A DNA stretch of 64,000 nucleotides from Hyphomicrobiales bacterium (GTDB taxonomy: Bacteria > Pseudomonadota > Alphaproteobacteria > Rhizobiales > Rhizobiaceae): NCBI GenBank assembly GCA_900469345.1, contig UBWZ01000012.1, forward strand, positions 62,001 to 126,000, given 5' to 3'. This document shows, piece after piece, positions 53,608-63,468 of this stretch. Under the pieces are notes generated by a model, which searched no databases, was not told the DNA's origin, and worked only from the letters and a program-made list of their open reading frames with translations. The stretch's first letter is position 1. Each line of letters opens with the position of its first letter. A program made the translations under genes and the position numbers.

Positions 53608-54891
53608 ATGCTCGATATCAAATGGATCCGCGACAACCCCGACGTTCTTGACGAGGCGCTGAAAAAGCGTAGCGCGGAACCCATGTCGTCTACCCTTCTG
53701 GCCCTGGACGACAGCCGCCGCGCCGTCATCCAAAAGCTTCAGGACATGCAGTCGCGCCGCAACGCCGCCTCCAAGGAGATCGGTGCGGCCATGGCGCAGA
53801 AGAACATCGAGCTTGCCGACCGCCTCAAGGCGGAGATGACGCAGCTCAAGGACACGATGCCGTCGGTTGAGCAGGAGGAGCGGAGCGCGATTGCCGCTCT
53901 GGACGATGCCCTGTCGCGCCTGCCCAACATTCCCTTCGAGGATGTCCCGGTCGGCAAGGACGAGCACGACAACGTCGTGAAGCATGTCGTCGGCCAGAAG
54001 CCGGGCTGGAATCATCCCGCCAAGGAGCATTTCGAGATCGGCGAAGCGCTCGGCTACATGGATTTCGAGCGCGCGGCCAAGCTTTCAGGCGCGCGCTTCA
54101 CGGTGCTGACCGGTCCGCTGGCGCGGCTCGAGCGGGCGCTTGGCCAGTTCATGCTCGACATGCACACGTTGGAGCACGGCTACACCGAAGTCTCTTCGCC
54201 ACTCATGGTGCGCGACGAAGCCATGTACGGCACCGGCCAGCTGCCGAAATTTGCCGAGGAGCTGTTCAGGACCACGGACGGCCGGTGGCTGATCCCGACC
54301 GCCGAGGTCACGCTTACCAATCTCGTTTCGGCTGAAACACTCGAGCAGGAAAAGCTGCCGCTGCGCTTCACGGCGCTCACCCCGTCCTTCCGCTCGGAAG
54401 CCGGCTCGGCCGGGCGCGATACGCGCGGCATGCTGAGGCAGCATCAGTTCTGGAAGTGCGAACTCGTCTCGATCACTGATGCGGAAAGCGCGGTTGCCGA
54501 ACACGAGCGGATGACCGAATGTGCCGAAAATGTCCTGAAGCGGCTTGGCCTCCATTTCCGCACCATGACGCTGTGCACCGGCGACATGGGCTTCGGCGCC
54601 CGCAAAACCTATGACATCGAGGTCTGGCTGCCGGGGCAGGACGCCTACCGCGAGATTTCGTCCTGCTCCGTCTGCGGCGACTTCCAGGGTCGGCGGATGA
54701 ATGCCCGCTACCGCGGCAAGGACGACAAGGCGCTGAAGTTCGTTCACACGCTGAACGGCTCGGGCGTGGCGGTTGGCCGCTGCCTGATCGCCGTGCTGGA
54801 AAACTACCTGAACGAGGACGGGTCGGTGACGATCCCCGATGCGCTCGTGCCCTATATGGGTGGAATGACGAGGATCGAGCGGGCTGGCTGA
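53608..54891 (+). CDS. serS: Seryl-tRNA synthetase
   Basis: Class II synthetase for tRNA-Ser, 427 residues. The N-terminal long coiled-coil arm (about 30-110) grips the tRNA long variable arm. Class II motif 2 ([20 protein letters not shown]) and motif 3 ([17 protein letters not shown]) are present. The ATG at 53608 gives the standard [11 protein letters not shown]. Its stop overlaps the surE start by one base. Confidence 0.96.
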   Translation: MLDIKWIRDNPDVLDEALKKRSAEPMSSTLLALDDSRRAVIQKLQDMQSRRNAASKEIGAAMAQKNIELADRLKAEMTQLKDTMPSVEQEERSAIAALDDALSRLPNIPFEDVPVGKDEHDNVVKHVVGQKPGWNHPAKEHFEIGEALGYMDFERAAKLSGARFTVLTGPLARLERALGQFMLDMHTLEHGYTEVSSPLMVRDEAMYGTGQLPKFAEELFRTTDGRWLIPTAEVTLTNLVSAETLEQEKLPLRFTALTPSFRSEAGSAGRDTRGMLRQHQFWKCELVSITDAESAVAEHERMTECAENVLKRLGLHFRTMTLCTGDMGFGARKTYDIEVWLPGQDAYREISSCSVCGDFQGRRMNARYRGKDDKALKFVHTLNGSGVAVGRCLIAVLENYLNEDGSVTIPDALVPYMGGMTRIERAG

Positions 54892-55661
54892 TGCGGATCT
54901 TGCTGACCAATGACGATGGTATCCATGCCGAGGGCCTCGCGGTCCTCGAGCGGATCGCCCGCAGCCTTTCGGATGACGTCTGGGTCGTGGCGCCCGAAAC
55001 CGACCAGAGCGGTCTCGCGCATTCCCTGACCCTCTCGGAACCCCTGCGCCTGCGTCAGTTGGGCGAAAAGCGCTATGCGCTGCGCGGCACGCCGACCGAT
55101 TGCGTCATCATGGCGATCAGCGAAATCATGCGCGGCAAGCCTGATCTCGTGCTCTCCGGTGTCAACGACGGCGCAAACATGGCCGACGACGTCACCTATT
55201 CCGGCACGGTCGCCGGCGCCATCGAGGGCACGCTGCAGGGCGTGCGCTCCTTTGCGCTGAGCCAGGCAGTACGCCGGGACAACGGCCGTTTCGCCCCTTG
55301 GCACGTGGCCGAGACGCTGGCACCCGATCTCATCCGGAAGCTTGGAAATCTCGACCTGCCGGATGGCACGTTCCTCAACCTCAATTTTCCCAATTGCGAG
55401 CCCGATGAAGTTGAGGGCGTCGAGGTGACGGGGCAGGGCAAGCTCGACTTCGGCCTCGAGATCGACGCGCGCGAGGACGGCCGTGGCCGCCCCTATTACT
55501 GGCTGCGGTTCGCGGACCGCAAGAGCCTTTTCCGCGAAGGCACCGACGTCCATGCGGTCAGCGCCAACAGGATTTCCGTCACGCCGCTGAAGCTTGATCT
55601 CACCGACTACTCCGTCCAGGATCGGATTGCTGCGGCTTTGGGCCTGGGAGCGCCGTCATGA
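54891..55661 (+). CDS. surE: 5'/3'-nucleotidase SurE
   Basis: Metal-dependent nucleotidase and exopolyphosphatase, 256 residues. The metal site [10 protein letters not shown] starts at residue 6 (Asp8, Asp9). [17 protein letters not shown], the [10 protein letters not shown] loop and the [20 protein letters not shown] motif are canonical. It overlaps pcm by 4 nt, an arrangement shared across alphaproteobacteria. Confidence 0.95.
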   Translation: MRILLTNDDGIHAEGLAVLERIARSLSDDVWVVAPETDQSGLAHSLTLSEPLRLRQLGEKRYALRGTPTDCVIMAISEIMRGKPDLVLSGVNDGANMADDVTYSGTVAGAIEGTLQGVRSFALSQAVRRDNGRFAPWHVAETLAPDLIRKLGNLDLPDGTFLNLNFPNCEPDEVEGVEVTGQGKLDFGLEIDAREDGRGRPYYWLRFADRKSLFREGTDVHAVSANRISVTPLKLDLTDYSVQDRIAAALGLGAPS

Positions 55662-56311
55662 GATCCGGGATGGTCGAGAAGGAAGGTTTTGCAGCACTCG
55701 TTCTGCGCCTCCGCTCGGAGGGTATCTCCGACCTCGACCTCCTGACGGCCGTCGAGCAGACGCCGCGATCGCAGTTCGTGCCGCCCGCTTTCGCGGACGA
55801 CGCCTATTCGAGCCGCACGATCCCGATCGAATGCGGCTCCTTCATGGAAGGCGCGGACCTTGCGGTGCGACTGCTTCATCGCCTGCAGGTAAAGCCCGGC
55901 CACCGCGTACTGGAAATCGGAACCGGCAGCGGCTTCATGGCAGCGGTGATCGGGCGCATCGCCGAACGTGTCCTGAGCGTCGAGCGCTACAAGACGCTCG
56001 TGGTCGCAGCCCAGGCCCGCCTCGATTCCATGGGCCTGCGCAATGTCATCGTCCGGCAGGCAGACGGCAGCAACGGCATGCCGGGCGAGGGCACGTTCGA
56101 CAGGATCCTTGTCACGGCCGCCTTCACCAGCCTGCCCAGGTTCTATGCCGAGCAGTTGACCCATGGCGGGTCGATGGTCGCGCCGCTCATGCTCGATGGC
56201 GAGAGCTGCATCATGACCCGGCTGACCAAGACGGGCAGCCGTTTCGAGCGCGAGGACCTCTTCGAGGTGCCTTTTCTTCCTGTCGTGCCGATGATTGCTT
56301 CCGCTCTCTAG
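55658..56311 (+). CDS. pcm: Protein-L-isoaspartate O-methyltransferase
   Basis: Canonical Pcm of 217 residues that methylates isoaspartyl residues for repair. The [20 protein letters not shown] segment, the SAM motif [15 protein letters not shown] and the post-I LSVERYK are seen. It is the second member of this family in the window, more typical than the one at 33794. Overlaps surE. Confidence 0.94.
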   Translation: MRSGMVEKEGFAALVLRLRSEGISDLDLLTAVEQTPRSQFVPPAFADDAYSSRTIPIECGSFMEGADLAVRLLHRLQVKPGHRVLEIGTGSGFMAAVIGRIAERVLSVERYKTLVVAAQARLDSMGLRNVIVRQADGSNGMPGEGTFDRILVTAAFTSLPRFYAEQLTHGGSMVAPLMLDGESCIMTRLTKTGSRFEREDLFEVPFLPVVPMIASAL

Positions 56312-56456
56312 GCGAGCGTCGGCCGGCTGGCCGCCGCCTCCGACATGGTTAGCAATTCGCAAAAAATGTTGCGCTTGTCCCGTCGCCTTAACCGCGCGGT
56401 AAGACTAACCGGCTTTAATGACTCCCACGATGGTTGCGTCATTTGTAGGTCGAGTC

Positions 56457-58040
56457 ATGGGTCAGAAGAGTTCTCCGAAAATTGGAACGACAGTCGCCAA
56501 GTTTGCGGTTGCCGCCTTGCTGGCCAGTGCGGCGACGGGTTGCAGTTCAGATGCCACCCGCTTCTCTGGCCTGTTCTCCAAGGATAATTTTACCACCGCT
56601 TCGATCCCGCAGCGGCAAGCCGGTGGCGCCTACGGGCAGGCGCCGACGCCTGAGGGCGACATGGGATCCGGCCAGGCTTTGCCGCCGGTCCAGCAGAACG
56701 ATTACGGCTCGCGTTCCGCAGCCATGAACCAGCCCTATCCAGGCAATCCCGGCAGCTATCAGTCGCCGGCACGTTCCGCGGCCGCTCCGGTCTCGGTCCA
56801 GAGGGCGGAGCTTTCGGCACCGCAGGCGCCTTCCGCGCCGAGCATGTCGCGGCCGTCACCCATCGCCAGCCGCGACGCGGGGATGAGGCGCGAAGCGATG
56901 AATCAGCCTCTGCCGGGCCGTGGCCAGGCACCCCAGATGTTGGGGGCGACGGCACCGCGTGGCGCACGGGAAGACAATGTCGTGACCGGCACCACGCCGA
57001 TGTCCGGCTGGTCGACCGTTAATGCGCCGAGGGTCACCCTGAAGCCCGGCGAAACGTCGGCGACGCTTGCCCGTCGCTACGGCGTCCCGGAAAAGGAAAT
57101 CGTCAAGGCGAACGGCGGCATGTTTGCCCCCGGTCAGTCGGTCATCATTCCGACCTTTGGCCCGGCACGTGCCTCCGCCAAGACCGCCGCGGGCGACATC
57201 GACCTGCAGAACAAGATGCCGACGCCGTCTCGTGAGCCGGAACAGAAGGTCGCCGTCCTGCCGCAGCCTGCCCGCGACAAGGCCATGGCAGAGCCCGCCA
57301 AGATCACCCCTCCGGGTGGCAAGCCGCTCGGCGGCACCTATGTGGTCAAGCCCGGCGACACGGTTGCCAAGATCGCCAAGGCGACCGATACGCCGATCGA
57401 TCAGCTCAAGGCCGCCAACGGCCTGACGCAGGGCGTTCGCGTCGGTCAGAGCCTCAAGGTCGTCAACAGCATTGCCGCGGAAGATCCGGTCAAGACGGCA
57501 TCCATCCCCGAAAAGCCTGCTGCTGCCGCAAAGCCGATCGCCGTCTCTGCGCCGGCGGCGCCTGCTGCCGCGGCCGCTCCCGCCAAGCCAGCCGCTGAAA
57601 CTGCGTCCCTGACCGACGTCGAGAAGAAGTCCGACAGCGGTGCGGCTGCACCCCAGTCGACGGGCATCGAGAAATACCGCTGGCCGGTCAACGGTGCAGT
57701 GATCGCCGGCTACGGCTCCAATGTCGACGGCAACCGCAATGACGGCATCGATATCTCCGTACCCGAAGGCACGCCGATCAAGGCCGCCGAAAACGGCGTG
57801 GTCATCTATGCCGGTAACGGACTGAAGCAACTCGGCAACACGGTTCTAGTGCGCCATGACGACGGCAAGGTTACCGTCTATGGCCATGCCGGCTCGATCA
57901 CGGTTACCCGCGGCCAGAAGGTCACCCGTGGCCAGACGGTTGCTTCTTCGGGCATGAGCGGCGACGCCAAGCGTCCGCAGGTTCACTTCGAAGTCCGCAA
58001 GGACGCGACCCCGGTCAACCCCATCACTTTCCTTGAATAA
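56457..58040 (+). CDS. NlpD-like LysM/M23 lipoprotein, probably catalytically inactive
   Basis: A 527-residue lipoprotein with a lipobox-like LLASAATGC near residue 24. Two LysM domains bind peptidoglycan (about 191-234 and 294-338), and a C-terminal M23/LytM domain follows (about 405-524). The zinc-site HxxxD is replaced by NDGID and the usual HxH by QVH, as in NlpD-type amidase activators, which lack hydrolase activity. It would therefore activate an amidase at the septum. The ATG at 56457 gives a standard lipoprotein signal; one at 56418 would extend it by 13 residues. Confidence 0.88.
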   Translation: MGQKSSPKIGTTVAKFAVAALLASAATGCSSDATRFSGLFSKDNFTTASIPQRQAGGAYGQAPTPEGDMGSGQALPPVQQNDYGSRSAAMNQPYPGNPGSYQSPARSAAAPVSVQRAELSAPQAPSAPSMSRPSPIASRDAGMRREAMNQPLPGRGQAPQMLGATAPRGAREDNVVTGTTPMSGWSTVNAPRVTLKPGETSATLARRYGVPEKEIVKANGGMFAPGQSVIIPTFGPARASAKTAAGDIDLQNKMPTPSREPEQKVAVLPQPARDKAMAEPAKITPPGGKPLGGTYVVKPGDTVAKIAKATDTPIDQLKAANGLTQGVRVGQSLKVVNSIAAEDPVKTASIPEKPAAAAKPIAVSAPAAPAAAAAPAKPAAETASLTDVEKKSDSGAAAPQSTGIEKYRWPVNGAVIAGYGSNVDGNRNDGIDISVPEGTPIKAAENGVVIYAGNGLKQLGNTVLVRHDDGKVTVYGHAGSITVTRGQKVTRGQTVASSGMSGDAKRPQVHFEVRKDATPVNPITFLE

Positions 58041-58066
58041 AGTAGTGCGTTTCAAGGGGACAGCGA

Positions 58067-58095
58067 AAAGGCCCGGCATCTGCCGGGCCTTTTTG
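58067..58095. terminator. Bidirectional terminator between nlpD-like and DUF815 genes
   Basis: AAAAGGCCCGGCA-TC-TGCCGGGCCTTTT, serving the convergent genes on both sides. Confidence 0.92.
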
Positions 58096-58113
58096 CGTTC
58101 AGTCTGCTGAGGT

Positions 58114-58995
58114 TCAGTTGCTCGAGATCGGCTTGCGCATACGGCCGGCCAGATCCTGGATATACTGCCAGGCGACGCGTCCGGACCGGCCGCCGCGGGT
58201 GGTCGCCCATTGCAGCGCCTCGTGATGCAGGCTGTCGCGGTCGAGCCCGAGATCGAAGTGGTCGGCATAACCGTCGATCATCGCAAGGAAGTCGTCCTGG
58301 CTGCATTTGTGGAAGCCAAGCCAGAGGCCGAACCGGTCCGACAGCGAGACTTTTTCCTCGACGGCCTCCGAGGGATTGATCGCCGTGGACTGCTCGTTTT
58401 CCATCATGGTGCGCGGCAGCAGATGGCGCCGGTTGGACGTCGCATAGAAAAGCACGTTTTCGGGGCGACCCTCGATCCCGCCGTCGAGCGCCGCCTTCAA
58501 TGATTTGTAGGCGGTATCGTCGTGGTCGAACGACAGGTCGTCGCAAAACAGGATCACCCTCTGGTCGGATGCCTTGAGGATCTCGAGGAGGTTGGGGAGC
58601 GTCGCGATATCCTCGCGGTGCACTTCCACGAGCTTGAGGGGATTGCCGGTGGCCCGCCGCACATCCTCGTGCACGGCCTTGACCAGCGACGACTTGCCCA
58701 TGCCCCGCGCACCCCAGAGAAGCACGTTGTTGGCGGGAAAGCCCTCCGCGAAGCGCAACGTATTCTCGTGCAGGATGTCACGCACGTGGTCCACGCCACG
58801 GATCAGCGACAGCGCCACCCGGTTCGGGCGCTGCACCGGCTGCAGCTTCTGGTTCTGCGGAACCCAGACGAAACAGTCGGCCGCGGTCCAGTCGTTGACG
58901 GCAGGCCCGGGACCGGCAAGGCGTTCCAGAGCATCGGCGAGTCGACGGACTTCCTGCAGTATCTTGACGGTCAGTTCTTCGTTCATCTGGATCAT
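58114..58995 (-). CDS. DUF815 family AAA ATPase
   Basis: A 293-residue ATPase of DUF815. The P-loop is GARGMGKSSL (95-104), the Walker B is VILFCDDLSFDH, and an arginine-finger-like region (NVLFYATSNRRHLLP) follows. Members are widespread in proteobacteria, of uncertain function. The start at 58995 has GGGGCGAG just upstream; the ATG 9 nt downstream is an alternative. It is divergent from yajC. Confidence 0.9.
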   Translation of the reverse strand: MIQMNEELTVKILQEVRRLADALERLAGPGPAVNDWTAADCFVWVPQNQKLQPVQRPNRVALSLIRGVDHVRDILHENTLRFAEGFPANNVLLWGARGMGKSSLVKAVHEDVRRATGNPLKLVEVHREDIATLPNLLEILKASDQRVILFCDDLSFDHDDTAYKSLKAALDGGIEGRPENVLFYATSNRRHLLPRTMMENEQSTAINPSEAVEEKVSLSDRFGLWLGFHKCSQDDFLAMIDGYADHFDLGLDRDSLHHEALQWATTRGGRSGRVAWQYIQDLAGRMRKPISSN

Positions 58996-59169
58996 CTCGC
59001 CCCTTCGGCAGTCTGACGACGCGGTAACACGCAAGTGTCTGCGTCAAAAGGCTCTCGGCAGTGGATTTGGTACGCGATCAAGCCGCTTTTTGTTGCATTC
59101 GCGCCTATCGCAACTATATTCCGGCGGCTTAGCGGGGGCCGACGGCTCCGATCATTGTAGGAGTTTTTG

Positions 59170-59526
59170 ATGTTCATCACCGAAGCATTCGCCCAGGCCG
59201 CCACCACTCCTGCTGCGTCCGGGACGGATTCCATCATGCAGATGGTGCTTCTTTTCGCCCCGCTGATGGTAGTCTGGTATTTCTTTCTGATCCGCCCGCA
59301 GCGCGCCCAGGCCAAGAAGCGTCAGGAGACGCTCACCAGCATCCGCCGTGGTGACCAGGTCGTGCTCGGCGGCGGTCTTGTTGGCAAGGTCGTCAAGGTG
59401 ATCGACGACAACGAAGTTGAAGTCGAAATCGCCGACGGCATTAAGGTCCGCGCCATCCGTTCCTACATCGCCGAAGTGCGCGTCAAGGGCGAGCCGGTCA
59501 AGACCGACACGGTCGTCAAGTCCTGA
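59170..59526 (+). CDS. yajC: Preprotein translocase accessory subunit YajC
   Basis: A 118-residue inner-membrane protein with one helix (about 24-42, MVLLFAPLMVVWYFFLIRPQ) and the conserved basic RPQRAQAKKRQETLTSI, then a small beta-rich cytoplasmic domain (GDQVVLGGGLVGKVVKV). It works with SecDF. In relatives secDF follows directly; here an Mth938-like gene follows after 72 bp. Confidence 0.94.
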   Translation: MFITEAFAQAATTPAASGTDSIMQMVLLFAPLMVVWYFFLIRPQRAQAKKRQETLTSIRRGDQVVLGGGLVGKVVKVIDDNEVEVEIADGIKVRAIRSYIAEVRVKGEPVKTDTVVKS

Positions 59527-59598
59527 AGGGCATCCCGACCCGTCTGAACAGGGCGCGGTCGAGGCGACCGTCTCAGCCGCGCAAGGAAAGATCTCACC

Positions 59599-59985
59599 AT
59601 GGCCAAAGGCATTGAAATTCGCGAGGCGCACTTTCCGGGACGCGCCCCGATCGATGCGTACGGCAATGGCGGCTTTCGGTTCGCCGACATGTCCCATCGC
59701 GGCTCGCTGCTCTGCCTCCCGTCCGGCGTTCACGGCTGGGATCTCGCGGAAGGCGAGCCTTTGACCGTAGCGTCTCTGTCGGCGCTGCTGGACGAAGCAT
59801 CCGGCATCGAATTCGTCCTGCTGGGAACTGGCCTGAAACTGCGACCTGTCCCGGCCGATGTAAAGGCGGCGCTCAGGGCGCGCGGTATCGCGTCCGACCC
59901 GATGAGCACCGGCGCTGCCGTGCGGACCTACAATATCATGCTGGCGGAGCAGCGCCCGGTCGCCGCTGCCCTCATCGCGGTGTAG
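59599..59985 (+). CDS. Mth938-like domain protein
   Basis: A 128-residue protein of the MTH938/NDUFAF3-like family. Typical segments are the N-terminal YGNGGFRFADMSHRGSLLCL, the EFVLLGTGLKLRP strand and MSTGAAVRTYNIMLAEQRPV near the end. Mitochondrial homologues (NDUFAF3) help assemble complex I, so a role in NADH dehydrogenase assembly is possible. It is followed after 1 nt by the phytoene-synthase-like gene, whose relative NDUFAF6 is also a complex I factor. Confidence 0.88.
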   Translation: MAKGIEIREAHFPGRAPIDAYGNGGFRFADMSHRGSLLCLPSGVHGWDLAEGEPLTVASLSALLDEASGIEFVLLGTGLKLRPVPADVKAALRARGIASDPMSTGAAVRTYNIMLAEQRPVAAALIAV

Positions 59986-59986
59986 C

Positions 59987-60841
59987 GTGGACAACGCGGG
60001 ACAGTCGAACGAGGATATGTGCCTCGCCATGCTGCGCGAGGCGGACCGGGATCGCTATCTCGCCTGCCTCCTGTCGCCGCAAGACAAACGCGGCTCGCTG
60101 GCGGCCCTCTATGCCTTCAACGCCGAGATTGCCCGTGTCCGCGACGTCATCCGCGAGCCCCTGCCGGGCGAGATCCGCCTGCAATGGTGGCGGGATCTTC
60201 TCGAAGGGCAGGAACGAGGCGACAGCGGCGGCAATCCGGTGGCTGCAGCCCTCATGGCCGCGATTGACCGCCACAATCTCCCGCGCCAACCGCTGGTCGA
60301 CATGGTCGATGCCCGCATCTTCGATCTCTATGACGATCCGATCGCCGACCGGAACACGTTCGAAGGCTATGCCGGCGAGACCGCGTCCGCGCTGATCCAG
60401 CTTGCAAGCCTGATCCTGTCTCCCGACCATGCGGCCGGCGGAGCCGATGCGGCAGGTCACGCAGGGGTTGCCCAGGCGGTAGCCGGTGCACTGCTTCTCC
60501 TGCCCATCCACCGCAGCCGCGGGCAGCTCTATCTGCCTCTCGACATTCTGTCCGCCACCGGGCTCGACCGCAACACCTTCCTCACCGGCACGGACAGGCC
60601 GCGTGTCGCCGCCGCCATCGAGGCCTTTGCGGGCCTCGGCATGGAGCATCTGGCCAAAGCGCGCAAGGCTGGGCCGGTTCACGCCGACGTCTTTGCAGCC
60701 TATCTGCCGCTTGCCTCGACGGGCTCCATCCTCGACCGCGCGTCCCGCCTGGGAGCGGGGGCCCTGGACGGCGGCCTGCAGCCGGCGCAGTGGCGCCGCC
60801 AGTTGCGGATGATGCAGGCAGCCTTTCGAAAGCGCTTCTGA
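59987..60841 (+). CDS. Phytoene/squalene synthase family protein (NDUFAF6-like)
   Basis: A 284-residue trans-isoprenyl-diphosphate synthase-fold protein beginning with GTG at 59987. The usual DxxxD metal motifs of active synthases are not clearly present in order, so it is likely the non-catalytic NDUFAF6-like branch implicated in complex I assembly. Recognisable parts include DRDRYLACLLSPQDKRGSLA, ALYAFNAEIARVRDVI and the QWWRDLLEG helix. It pairs with the Mth938-like gene. Confidence 0.82.
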   Translation: MDNAGQSNEDMCLAMLREADRDRYLACLLSPQDKRGSLAALYAFNAEIARVRDVIREPLPGEIRLQWWRDLLEGQERGDSGGNPVAAALMAAIDRHNLPRQPLVDMVDARIFDLYDDPIADRNTFEGYAGETASALIQLASLILSPDHAAGGADAAGHAGVAQAVAGALLLLPIHRSRGQLYLPLDILSATGLDRNTFLTGTDRPRVAAAIEAFAGLGMEHLAKARKAGPVHADVFAAYLPLASTGSILDRASRLGAGALDGGLQPAQWRRQLRMMQAAFRKRF

Positions 60842-60916
60842 GGGCAGGTTGGCGCCACACTCGCGCAAGGCTCGGGTGCTACCACCGCGGCGGCCCTACA
60901 TCAGAGGAACACGCGG

Positions 60917-61393
60917 GTGACGTCCATCATTGTCTGGTTCTGTCTTGTGGCAGCGTTGATTTCGCTGGCCTACTATGTGACGCGCATCGCCAAGAGCGAG
61001 GAAGCCGACAGCCGTCAGGACACCGGCCTTGCTCTCCTGGAATTCGGGCGCGCCTTCCCCCACGAAGCCGTAAGGTCCTTGCATGCAACCTCCGACGGCG
61101 GCGCGATTTTTGTCCGGCTGCACGACGGCAAGGCCGGCTTCATGCGCAACCACCGCGCCCATTACGCCTGCTCGGTGATCAAGCCCGGCCGCGTGCGCAT
61201 CCTGCCACTGTCCGATGCCAAGGGTTTTACAGCCGAATTTCTCGACCAGCCCAGCCAGAACGGCAGCTTCCAGTTCGCCAGCGAAGAGGAAGCTGCCGAA
61301 GTGTCGCTGTGGCTGCTCGACAACTATGTCAGCGTCGCCGATCGCCAGGCGGAGGCGACTAGGCGAGACCCAGCCACCGAGAACACTCGCTAA
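60917..61393 (+). CDS. Hypothetical membrane-anchored protein
   Basis: A 158-residue protein with an N-terminal transmembrane helix ([20 protein letters not shown]) and a soluble domain of about 120 residues that is beta-rich ([40 protein letters not shown]). Found next to trmFO in related rhizobia as a conserved hypothetical. It starts with GTG at 60917 after AGAGGAAC. It overlaps the convergent trmFO by 35 nt. Confidence 0.72.
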   Translation: MTSIIVWFCLVAALISLAYYVTRIAKSEEADSRQDTGLALLEFGRAFPHEAVRSLHATSDGGAIFVRLHDGKAGFMRNHRAHYACSVIKPGRVRILPLSDAKGFTAEFLDQPSQNGSFQFASEEEAAEVSLWLLDNYVSVADRQAEATRRDPATENTR

Positions 61394-62768
61394 GCGCCCG
61401 GCTTGCCATCAGCTGCCGCTTCATGATCGTCTTGTCCTTGCCGCGGAAGCGCTTGACTCCCTCCGGCTTGACGATCGAGCCCGGTGCCAGATCCGGGAAA
61501 AGCCCGAAATTGACGTTCATCGGCTGGAACGATCGCTTGCCAGGCTCGTCTTCCGAAACGAGATGACCACCGGTGATGTGGCTCAGCAGCGCGCCAAAGG
61601 CGGTGGTCGCGGGTGGCGCCACGGGGTCGAGACCTTTGCGCTCGGCCGCGGCAAACCGCCCGGCCAGTAGACCGATGGCCGCACTCTCCACATAGCCTTC
61701 GCAACCGGTGATCTGGCCGGCGAACCGCAAGCCGGGGCGGCTCTTGAGCGTCAGCGACCGGTCGAGCAGCAGCGGCGATTGGATGTAGGTGTTGCGATGC
61801 AGCCCGCCGAGACGTGCGAACTCGGCGTTTTCGAGCCCGGGAATCATCCGGAATATGTCTGCCTGCGCGCCGTATTTGAGCTTGGTCTGAAAGCCGACCA
61901 TGTTGAACAGGGTGCCGAGTGCATTGTCCTGCCGCAACTGCACCACGGCATACGGCTTGACGGTCGGATTGTGGGCGTTGGTCAGCCCCATCGGCTTCAT
62001 CGGGCCGTGGCGCAGCGTTTCGCGCCCGCGCTCGGCCATCACCTCGATCGGCAGACATCCGTCGAAATAGGGCGTTCCCTCCCACTCCTTGAAGCCGACC
62101 GTGTCGCCGCCGATGAGGGCGTCGATAAAGGCATTGTACTGCTTCTGGTCCATCGGGCAGTTGATATAGTCCTTGCCGTTGCCGCCCGGACCCACCTTGT
62201 CGTAGCGCGACTGGTGCCAGCAAATATTCATGTCGATCGAATCACGGTGGACGATCGGTGCGATGGCATCGAAGAAGGCGAGGTGGTCTTCACCGGTCTG
62301 CGCCTGGATGGCAGCGGCGAGAGCCGGCGAGGTGAGCGGCCCGGTCGCGACGATGGCGAGGTCCCACTCGGCCGGCGGCAGCGCGGTGACCTCTTCGCGG
62401 ACGACGGTGATCAGGTCATGGGCATCGATCGCGGCGGTCACAGCCTCGGCAAACCCATCGCGGTCGACGGCCAGGGCACCGCCGGCCGGAACCTGGTTGC
62501 GGTCGGCACAGGCCATGATCAGGGAGTTGGCGAGACGCATTTCCGCATGAATGACGCCGACGGCATTGGCTGTCGCATCGTCCGACCGGAAAGAGTTGGA
62601 ACACACAAGCTCGGCAAGACTGTCCGTCTTGTGGGCGTCCGTGCCGCGCACGCCGCGCATTTCGTGCAGGATGACGGGTACGCCGGTCTCGGCAATCTGC
62701 CAGGCGGCCTCGGAACCGGCAAGGCCGCCGCCGATGACGTGGATAGGGGAAAAGGGACTGTTGCTCAT
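61359..62768 (-). CDS. trmFO: Folate-dependent tRNA U54 methyltransferase TrmFO
   Basis: FAD- and methylenetetrahydrofolate-dependent enzyme forming ribothymidine 54 in tRNA, 469 residues. The FAD motif [15 protein letters not shown] starts near residue 11; [20 protein letters not shown] and [20 protein letters not shown] are signature regions, with a conserved Cys motif in the second half. It has its own promoter side, and the DUF1127 terminator lies just upstream. Confidence 0.95.
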   Translation of the reverse strand: MSNSPFSPIHVIGGGLAGSEAAWQIAETGVPVILHEMRGVRGTDAHKTDSLAELVCSNSFRSDDATANAVGVIHAEMRLANSLIMACADRNQVPAGGALAVDRDGFAEAVTAAIDAHDLITVVREEVTALPPAEWDLAIVATGPLTSPALAAAIQAQTGEDHLAFFDAIAPIVHRDSIDMNICWHQSRYDKVGPGGNGKDYINCPMDQKQYNAFIDALIGGDTVGFKEWEGTPYFDGCLPIEVMAERGRETLRHGPMKPMGLTNAHNPTVKPYAVVQLRQDNALGTLFNMVGFQTKLKYGAQADIFRMIPGLENAEFARLGGLHRNTYIQSPLLLDRSLTLKSRPGLRFAGQITGCEGYVESAAIGLLAGRFAAAERKGLDPVAPPATTAFGALLSHITGGHLVSEDEPGKRSFQPMNVNFGLFPDLAPGSIVKPEGVKRFRGKDKTIMKRQLMASRALSECSRWLGLA

Positions 62769-62805
62769 GGCCGGGTGTTATCACGACGACCGCGAGACCG
62801 GAATC

Positions 62806-62832
62806 AAAAAGGCACCCGTAAAGGTGCCTTTC
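62806..62832 (-). terminator. Rho-independent terminator of the first DUF1127 gene
   Basis: On the minus strand, AAAGGCACC-TTTAC-GGTGCCTTTTT, 70 nt after the DUF1127 stop and 38 nt before the trmFO start codon, separating the two transcripts. Confidence 0.85.
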
Positions 62833-62901
62833 GTCATTCACGATCGCCGTATTTTGCCTCGGCCGCTGCTGCATCTGCTGCGCGGCCGCCTTGCGGTCCG
62901 A

Positions 62902-63045
62902 TTAACGGAAGGAACGGGAAGCGATGTGGCGGATGTCGTAACGGGTCAGGCCGATATCGCTGAGAGCCTGGTTCGACAGGTTGCCCAGTTCATTCATGGT
63001 ACGGCGGTAGCTGATCCAGTTCTTTGCGATGCGGATCGGGTTCAT
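62902..63045 (-). CDS. DUF1127 small protein (first of two)
   Basis: A 47-residue arginine-rich protein (MNPIRIAKNWISYRRTMNEL, LSNQALSDIGLTRYDIRH). DUF1127 proteins in alphaproteobacteria affect RNA turnover, phosphate or stress responses; Rhodobacter CcaF1 and an Agrobacterium group are studied examples. The GAGGAAACC site 7 nt upstream is strong. The second DUF1127 gene and a predicted small RNA lie upstream. Confidence 0.9.
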   Translation of the reverse strand: MNPIRIAKNWISYRRTMNELGNLSNQALSDIGLTRYDIRHIASRSFR

Positions 63046-63124
63046 GGTGGTTTCCTCAAGAAGCTTGTCCCGGTGATCTGTTTGTCCCCGGCGATGGCGT
63101 TCTTATACATCCGCACAACAATAA

Positions 63125-63158
63125 TGTGCAGTGCAAAAAATATGCGACTGCCATGCAT
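63125..63158 (-). promoter_or_regulatory. Composite promoter motif, first copy
   Basis: TGTGCAGTGC (63125-63134), a 14-nt gap, then TGCCATGCAT (63149-63158). The same two 10-mers with the same gap occur at 63890-63923. A -10-like TATAAG (minus strand, 63102-63107) sits 17 nt from the near edge, so the motif overlaps or flanks the -35 of the DUF1127 promoter. A LysR-type activator such as VtlR, known to control DUF1127 genes in relatives, is the best guess. Confidence 0.65.
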
Positions 63159-63266
63159 TTGTGCAATGCGTTGACGCTTTTTTCGCCGAAGGCTGAAAAT
63201 AAAGCATCTCGTTTCGGCAGGCGGGAAAGTTTGAGGATGGCTGTTCAGGAGCGACTGGGCACAAAC

Positions 63267-63292
63267 GAAAAACGCCTCCCGAAGGAGGCGTC
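63267..63292 (-). terminator. Rho-independent terminator of the second DUF1127 gene
   Basis: On the minus strand, ACGCCTCC-TTCG-GGAGGCGT running into TTTTT, 30 nt after the gene. Confidence 0.88.
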
Positions 63293-63321
63293 TTTAAAGG
63301 TTTAGGTGCTGGAAATGCGGC

Positions 63322-63468
63322 TTAGAAGCCGACTGCAGTCCGTGCAACGCGACGGATGTCAGCGCGGCCGATGCCGAGATCCGAAAGTTCGCGGTCGGTC
63401 ATGCGGCCGAGTTCAGTTACGGTTTCGCGGTACTTGCGCCAGCTGGTGAGCTTCTTTGCAATGTTCAT
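63322..63468 (-). CDS. DUF1127 small protein (second of two)
   Basis: A 48-residue protein (MNIAKKLTSWRKYRETVTEL, MTDRELSDLGIGRADIRRVA) with the same layout as the first, diverged in sequence. AAAGGACAC lies 5 nt upstream. It is about 200 nt downstream of the predicted anti-SD small RNA on the same strand, a layout recalling the Rhodobacter DUF1127-CcsR locus. Confidence 0.9.
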   Translation of the reverse strand: MNIAKKLTSWRKYRETVTELGRMTDRELSDLGIGRADIRRVARTAVGF

